Positions 58,071 through 64,000 of a stretch of 64,000 nucleotides of DNA are shown here, piece after piece. Under the pieces are notes generated by a model. The model did not search any database and was not told the origin of the DNA. It was given only the letters and a program-made list of their open reading frames with translations. The translations under genes and the position numbers were made by a program. This DNA is from Prosopocoilus inquinatus (lineage: Eukaryota > Arthropoda > Insecta > Coleoptera > Lucanidae). The number at the start of each line of letters is the position of its first letter. Position 1 is the stretch's first letter. The DNA is taken from positions 44,920,001 through 44,984,000 of the forward strand of contig CM069873.1 of assembly GCA_036172665.1 (NCBI GenBank). The letters run 5' to 3'.

Positions 58071-58864
58071 ATGCCGGACGACGAAGTTTCTGGGAATTCT
58101 TTCGTACAGGGATTCCTTCCTGTTCAATTAATCCCACCTGGTTCGTTTAATTTCAATCGACCAGAGGAATGGAGTACTTGGGCAAAAAGGTAAAATTGCA
58201 AATTTACTAATGAAGCCAGACAAGGAAAAACTTGACCTATTTTGTTATTACGCTGGAGAAAAAGCCGAAGAAATTTTAAAACAAGTAGTGCCAAATGTGG
58301 CAGAGGCCACTTACGAAGTGGTGCGTTCAGGATTCGACAATTATTTCTTACCAAAAAAAATATAATATTCGAACGCTTCAAATTTAATTCGAGAGTGCAA
58401 TCTTTTGAAGAACCCGTGGACGAATTTATAACTATACTCCATACACTGGCGGAAAGATGTGAATATGGTGACCTAAAAGATCAATTGATAAGGGATCGCA
58501 TTGGGATCAGAGATGTCAAACTATCAGAACGTCTACAGTTGCTGAGCGACCTAACTTTAGACAAGGCAATACTCATGGCAGGTCAAGCGGAATCCTTAGC
58601 AAAGCAGAGTGAAGTTTTGCGCTCCGGAAACGAGGCAGTTATATCTGTCAACAAAATCGTCACACCAGAGGTGAAGAACTGCAGACGTTGTGGATTGAAA
58701 AACCATCAAGCAAGCAGGACCTGTCCTGCATGTAATTCTAAATGTCGAGGCTGTGGTAAACAGGGTCATTGGGAACGAGTTTGCAGGAGCAAAGGAACTG
58801 TAAGGCATATCGAAGAAATTCAAGAAGACGAAGAATTACAGCAAGCGAACGTTAAGTTTATAAA
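58071..58864 (+). pseudogene. gypsy-2 gag, two frameshifts
   Basis: It starts at ATG 58071 (MPDDEVSGNSFVQGF, then FNRPEEWSTWAKR). A first frameshift near 58190 and a second near 58360 divide the capsid part (EKLDLFCYYAGEKAEEIL; FKFNSRVQSFEEPVDEFITI). Near the end are two cysteine motifs: a degenerate CRRCGLKNHQASRTCPAC and the CCHC knuckle CRGCGKQGHWERVC, which binds nucleic acid. RZ8 is inserted after VKFIN. Confidence 0.85.
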
Positions 58865-58949
58865 CATATAAAATAGCGACATCTTACTATCGCTTTTTGA
58901 CCTAACATTGCAGTAGGATAGACAAATTGAAGCGGGATTTGCTCCTAAT
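58865..58949 (-). mobile_element. Retrozyme fragment RZ8 (85 bp) inside gypsy-2
   Basis: Exactly 85 bp of the family, from the fixed end (CATATAAAATAGCGACATC) to GGGATTTGCTCCTAAT, lie between two perfect 14-bp copies of GTTAAGTTTATAAA (58851-58864 and 58950-58963). It contains no hammerhead. It is a heavily 5'-truncated insertion and is younger than gypsy-2. Confidence 0.88.
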
Positions 58950-58963
58950 GTTAAGTTTATAAA

Positions 58964-59297
58964 TAATTATAAAGGCAACAAGAAAGCATCATCGAATTTT
59001 GAGATTTGTCTAGAAAACTTGAGCTTTGGCGGTAAAATAAAATTTTTGATGGACACAGGCGCAGATGTTACATGCGTCCCATATCAATATATACCAAATA
59101 AGTATAAAAAGAGCATTTCTAAAACCAACCTGTCAGTTTTGGGTCCAAATGAAAATAAATTAAAAGTTATCGGTTACATTACTTTAAATCTAAGATACAA
59201 TGAAAAAGTTTTCAAAATAAAATCATATGTACTAAGGGATTTAAAAATTGCTTCACTAGGACGTAATGACATAGAACAATTAAATCTATTGAAATGA
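58964..59297 (+). pseudogene. gypsy-2 aspartic protease
   Basis: IKFLMDTGADVTCVPYQY holds the DTGA active-site triad, and VLRDLKIASLGRNDIEQLNL is the usual end (the ILG-type block reads SLGRND). The frame ends at TGA after LLK at 59297, where the RT should continue. Confidence 0.85.
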
Positions 59298-59347
59298 ATT
59301 AATTATGTTAACACAGACAACCCTGTAATGGTCTCACATAAAAATCA

Positions 59348-59530
59348 ATGAAAATAGATCCTATAAAAGAATACTCTGATATATTTGAAGGTCTGGGAAA
59401 ATTCAAAAATAAATGTACCATAAATTTAATTGATAATGCTACCCCGACTTCACAAAACGTACCAAGAGTCGTTCCATTACCATTAATGGACAAATTAAAG
59501 GCAGAACTAGACAGGTTGGTTAAATTAAAT
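59348..59530 (+). pseudogene. gypsy-2 reverse transcriptase, 5' part
   Basis: DPIKEYSDIFEGLGKFKNKC and VPRVVPLPLMDKLKAELDRL are the typical RT leader and N-terminus. The frame is then cut by hAT-2 after KLNV. Confidence 0.8.
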
Positions 59531-59538
59531 GTGATTAG

Positions 59539-61795
59539 TAAAGAGCGGATTCTATGCTAAATGCATATTGCATGCATATTTTGCATATTTGCGCATTTTG
59601 TTCAATTTTCGCATATTTCTTAAAAACGTGCATATATATGCATATTTGAAAGAATTTGTGTCGAAGTGAGTAAATTTTTTCCTGAATTCTTAATTCGTCA
59701 GAACATGTTGTTGCATTAATTAGGGTCTAGTTTGCACCCTTCTTGGGCTTAAGCAGGCAGAATTTTCCAAGTAGTGAATTAGGGATTTCCAAGTACTTTC
59801 TTAACGATGCGGTGGGGCGTTCATGTTTGCAATATTGTTTCATCACTTCTTCACGGATTATTAGTCGGTTATTGCTGCGAACGTTTAGTTCTTCCGTAAA
59901 AGTATTTTTGTTTGTGAGAAGTGCAATATGCCGAAAGACAATTCGAGCCTGGTTAATTCCTGGATCAGAAGCTATCCCGAGCTTGCTTACACCAATGGAA
60001 GCGTATTCTGTAAAGCCTGTAGTAAAATGGTAAGTTTTAAGTTTGTTTTCTTCCTCCTTAGGTAAATATTTGCTTGGTTCTTGAATATGGAAAGTTCAGA
60101 CAGTTTAAAAAAATTCAAGTTCTTGTTGTAGATACCAACCCAACGAAAATTTTCGGTCACACAACATGTCGGGACAGAACTACACAAGTCAAAATGCAAG
60201 AAGATGAATGAATCGAAAACATTTCAATTACCCTTAGACAGTGGACCGTCGTTGATGACTTCATCTAATGAGCAACAAGAATTTAATGCTGATTTATGCG
60301 AGGCGATGATTTGTGCAAACATACCTTTGAAAAAACTGCAAAATTCTATTTTTAAAAGTTTTTTGGAAAAATATACCAAGAAAAATGTTCCCGATGAAAG
60401 TACGTTAAGAAAAAATTACGTGCCTCGCATCTACAACGATACTCTAAAAGAAGTCAAGAAAATCGTAGAAAATCAATATATTTATTTTATTGTGGATGAA
60501 ACTACTGATTCTTGTGGGCGTTACATTGTAAATTTGTTAATAGGGTCTTTGCGGGAAGATGAACCTAGTGAACCTTATTTAATAGCCTGTACACAGTTAG
60601 ACAAAACTAATCATTTAAGTATTTTAAGATCTGTTAATGAATGTTTTATGAAATTTTTCTCACCTAATGTAGTTCCTACTGAAAAAATTTTACTTATGGT
60701 ATCAGATGCTGCCCCTTACATGGTTAAAGCCGGGCAGCAATTTAAAACAATTTATAAAAATTTAGTTCACGTGAGTTGTTTAGCTCATGGATGTAACAGA
60801 GTAGCTGAACATATTAGATGTGAATTTTCTGATGTAAATCTACTAATTAGTATCATTAAAAAAATATTTGTCAGTCCCCTACGAGTTCAGTTGTACAGGG
60901 AAAAATTGCCGAATGTACCTTTACCTCCCGAACCAGTGTTGACTAGGTGGGGAACTTGGTTGGAAGCGGCAATGTTTTATGCTGAACATTTTGTAGCAAT
61001 TAAGGAATTGGTTGTAGAGTTTAATGCCCAAGATAGTGCTGCTATTGCAAAGGCACAAAATATTGTAACAAAAACTTCATTGGCAAATCAACTGAACTTC
61101 ATCAAAATGCATTAAAGTTTTGTAATACGAACTATAAACAATTTAGAAAAACCGAAAATGTCTTTAATAGAATCCGTTAAAATTGTTAAAGAATTTAAAG
61201 AGGGTATTTCAAAAGTTCCAGGTAAAATCGGCAGTTCAGTAAATAAAAAATGTTTATCCGTTTTAGATAAAAATAGCGGCTTCAAAACCCTTGAGGAAAT
61301 TTACGAAATTTTGAATGGAAACTTTGAAATTGACTTAAGTGTAGAATTTTCAGCTATGAGTCACTTTAAATATGCCCCAATTACCTCCGTGGATGTTGAA
61401 AGGAGTTTTTCAATTTATAAAAATATTTTGTCAGATAAAAGGCAAAATTTCCTGGTAGAGAACTTGGAAAAACACATTGTTGTAAATTATAATCGAAGAT
61501 TTTTTTAGTCGTTATAATATTTACTTAATAATGTACATACATAATATACATACTTCCTTCATATAAGCCTTTACAAATAAATGTAAATAAATTGTATAAA
61601 ATATAATGTTTTTTATTTGAATAAGAATGCCCATAAAACACAGTAGACCAGTTATTGCATTATTTGAAGTGTTCGGCCTATCTTGCACATATTTCGCCAT
61701 TTTTAGTGCATATATATGTGCATATTTCATCATTTTTTAGTGCATATATATGCGCATATTTCATCAAAATTACTCGCATATAAATCCGCTCTCTA
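59539..61795 (+). mobile_element. hAT-2: hAT DNA transposon (2.26 kb) inside gypsy-2
   Basis: It is flanked by a perfect 8-bp duplication GTGATTAG (59531-59538 and 61796-61803). The ends TAAAGAGCGGATT and the complement of TAGAGAGCGGATT match. Subterminal GCATAT words are numerous at both ends, as in hAT-1. Confidence 0.9.
59929..61508 (+). pseudogene. hAT-2 transposase, one premature stop
   Basis: Exon 1 starts at ATG 59929 (MPKDNSSLVNSWIRSYPEL) and carries the first half of a BED zinc finger (FCKACSKM). A GTAAGT donor near 60030 and an acceptor TTCTTGTTGTAG near 60130 remove about 100 bp. The finger then continues with VTQHVGTELHKSKC. The catalytic part has FIVDETTDSCGRY and MVSDAAPYMVKAG, then HVSCLAHGCNRVAEHIR. 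TAA at 61113-61115 breaks the frame. The same frame continues afterwards to the dimerisation block (SVDVERSFSIYKNILSDKRQ). It is far better preserved than hAT-1. Confidence 0.85.
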
Positions 61796-61803
61796 GTGAT
61801 TAG

Positions 61804-62518
61804 AATAGTTGATTTCCCAACAGAATGGTGTAGCCCAATCGTCTGTGTACCAAAGAATTCAAAATCGGGCATACATCTCTGTTGCGATTATACAACTTTA
61901 AATAAAAATGTTAAACGATCAGTTTATCCAATTCCAAAAATTGATGTAACATTATCTAAATTGAAAGATGCACGATTTTTTTCAAAACTTGATGCCAATT
62001 CGGATTTCTATCAAATTTAATTAGATGAGAAAAGCAAAGATTTAACTACTTTCATCACTCCATTTGGCCGGTACCTATATGTTCGAAAGGTTACCATTTG
62101 GTATTAATTGTGCCCCGGAATATTTTTCAAGATTGTTTACTGATCTTTTTGCAGGAATTCCGGGGATAGAAATCCATATTGATGACATCATAATTTTTGC
62201 AAAAACTGAAGAAGAACACAACAACATTTTAAGACAAGTTTTGGAAAAACTTCGTAAAGAAGGAATTACTTTAAATAAAAAAAGTGTGTTTTTGGAGTGA
62301 AACAAATAGAGTTTTTGGGTCATCGTATTTCAAAAAATGGTATTAGCATTCTCCCCGAAAGAATACAGACAAGTAATAAATTCCCGGTTCCTCAAAATAA
62401 ACAAAAACTTTTACAATTTTTAGGGATGGTTAATTGTGCAACCAAATTTATCCCAAATAGGTCAGAAATTCTTGAGCCATTAAATTCATTGCTAAAAGAA
62501 AATGCACAGTATGCATAG
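61804..62518 (+). pseudogene. gypsy-2 reverse transcriptase, 3' part
   Basis: The RT resumes after hAT-2: VDFPTEWCSPIVCVPKNSKS, then PIPKIDVTLSKLKDARFFSK with the first catalytic Asp region (SKLDANSDFYQI). LPFGINCAPEYFSRL follows, then HIDDIIIFAKTEEEH, which holds the Asp-Asp pair (IDD instead of YxDD's Tyr). EFLGHRISKNGI is the thumb start. Frameshifts lie near 62060 and 62299. Confidence 0.85.
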
Positions 62519-63739
62519 TTTGATAAACAGCAAAAAGCATTTAATGAAATAAAACAGTTATTAAGAAATGCACCAGTACTATCTCATTTTGACTATAAAA
62601 AACAAATTATTATTCAAGCTGATGCATCGGGGTATGGCATAAGTGGAGTGCTTCTACAACAAAAAAAGGAACTTTCCTTACAAGAAAGAATTTTGCATAA
62701 ATTACATGAAGGCCATTTGGGGATAAATAAATGCCGTTTACGGGCTCAACAATCTGTGTGGTGGATAGGTCTAAGTACACAATTAAAGAACTTGATCTAA
62801 TTTTGTCCTGAATGTATAAACGCCAGAGTAAATCATAAAGAAAAATTCGTTAAAGAAGACGAAAAGACCATGGCAAAAGGTAGCATTAGATCTTTTCAAA
62901 TGTGAGTTATGGTACTTGATTATTACAGATCATTATTCCCGATACTTTGAAATTTTTCCATTGAAACAAATGACAGAAACAGAAATCACACGAATTTATC
63001 AAGAAACTTTCGCTAGATTCGGTCTTCTGGAAATAGTGAAAAGTGACAATGGACCTCAATTCAGGACAAAATTCGCTAAGTTCGGGGAAAGATACGGATT
63101 CCAACATATAACTAGCTCGCCATATTATTCGCAAAGTAATGGTCAAGCTGAAGCAGCAGTTAAAATAGCTAAGAAAATTTTAAAATCATCACAAGATGTA
63201 AATTTAGGATTCCTAGCATATAGAATGACTCCTTTGGAGAACGGCTTCAGTCCAGCAGAACTTATGTTCTCCAGAAGAATACGATCTACATTACCAATTC
63301 TTCCAAGTAACAATTCGTTTTGTAAAAACAATGAGGTATATACAAAAGAAAAATATAATAAAAATAAGCAAGCCTTTAATTACAATAAGAGACATCGAAC
63401 ATGCAATTTGTCACAATTAAACGTAGGGAAAGCGGTATGGATAAAAGATTGCGTAAATATGGAGAAATTATAAAACGAAGTGAATTCCCGAATTCATACC
63501 TAATACAAATAGGGGGGAAAATATATCGCAGAAATCGGTGGCATCTGGTGCCAGCACCGTATAAGAAAACTGATTTAGTTTCAAATACTCGACGTCCAGT
63601 TCTACAATGCGACTGGCCAGAATCGGTAACTGAAATGCAAAATAAAGTAAATATTCTACCCCCTGTATGTAATATAGAAAATGAACAAAATTGTCAACCT
63701 CAAGGGAGAGATGATGAGAATGAGAAAGCAGAAAGGTAA
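62519..63739 (+). pseudogene. gypsy-2 truncated RNase H and integrase
   Basis: RNase H begins (IIIQADASGYGISGVLLQQK) and is cut near 62670 by a deletion that joins it to the integrase zinc region (HKLHEGHLGINKCRLRA). The integrase core follows: ITDHYSRYFEIFPLKQ, KSDNGPQFRTKFAKFG and SNGQAEAAVKIAKKI give the DDE triad. The C-terminal part is in another frame (GGKIYRRNRWHLVPAPYKK). Confidence 0.85.
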
Positions 63740-63932
63740 AGACCGGTTAGAGATAGAAAACTCCCCTTCTGGAGACGTGACTATATTTCATAAAAGAATT
63801 AGCTTTTAATGTTTAATTTTTAAATCTTCCACATTATCTTTTATTGTTTCGGTTTTACTTTGTCGTGCACATTTATATGTTAACATTTTGTAATGTTTTA
63901 TGATGCTTTGTAATATACTGTTTGTGCTCAAT

Positions 63933-63945
63933 AAAAAGAAAGAGG
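63933..63945 (+). promoter_or_regulatory. gypsy-2 polypurine tract
   Basis: AAAAAGAAAGAGG directly precedes the right LTR, the position of the plus-strand primer. Confidence 0.75.
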
Positions 63946-64000
63946 TGTAATGGGAACGGACTCTCTCTCGGGTATCCATGGGAACCGACAAAAGGGAGTT
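63946..64000 (+). repeat. gypsy-2 3' LTR, cut by the window edge
   Basis: The first 55 bp of the LTR, TGTAATGGG onward, are identical to 57825-57879. Confidence 0.85.

Larger units (their letters stand above)
57825..64000 (+). mobile_element. gypsy-2: Ty3/gypsy LTR retrotransposon, runs past the window edge
   Basis: The left LTR at 57825-57963 and the start of the right LTR at 63946 share GTAATGGGAACGGACTCTCT and the following bases to the window end. The order is primer site, gag with zinc knuckles, protease, RT, truncated RNase H, integrase, purine tract. It is interrupted by hAT-2 and by retrozyme fragment RZ8, and has several frameshifts. It lies in the nwk intron, in the opposite orientation to the gene. 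Confidence 0.9.

Overview
This is AT-rich nuclear DNA from an insect. A beetle is my weak guess, based only on the style of the genes and repeats. Two host genes are visible, both partial and both multi-exon. The rest is intron or intergenic DNA filled with nested mobile elements. The reading is by eye only; no database search was run.

Left third (about 1-26,300, + strand): the 3' part of a gene for a cysteine-rich, single-pass membrane protein, best described as CRIM1-like. One large exon (1526-2716) carries the VWC and antistasin-like ectodomain. After a 20.9 kb intron, a last exon (23635-23867) carries the transmembrane helix and a short tail. The intron holds foldback elements, a PIF/Harbinger-type MITE, an LTR element (gypsy-1, 14908-18596) and several copies of a ribozyme-bearing repeat.

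Middle (about 26,300-45,600): no convincing host gene. It holds foldback elements, a 21-bp minisatellite built on TGACGTCA, more ribozyme repeats, and a decayed hAT transposon (41627-43717) with an 8-bp target duplication.

Right third (about 45,600-64,000, - strand): the 3' half of nervous wreck (nwk, FCHSD family), six exons between 46260 and 54760. They encode both SH3 domains and the acidic, proline-containing C-terminus. The F-BAR exons lie beyond the right edge. The intron that runs off the window holds a second LTR element (gypsy-2, from 57825). A hAT transposon (59539-61795) is inserted in its reverse transcriptase region, and an 85-bp piece of the ribozyme repeat lies between its gag and protease regions.

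Main discovery: the most frequent repeat in the window looks at first like a MITE with small ORFs. It appears instead to be a retrozyme, a small non-autonomous retroelement with a type I hammerhead self-cleaving ribozyme. Eleven hammerhead motifs are visible, nine of them with all parts. The core is CTGAAGA, then a 5-bp stem II, GAAA, and a GTC cleavage site. The monomer is about 312 bp. Five insertions are bounded by 12-14 bp target duplications, share one fixed end, and are mostly inverted at the other end, as expected of target-primed reverse transcription of a multimeric RNA.
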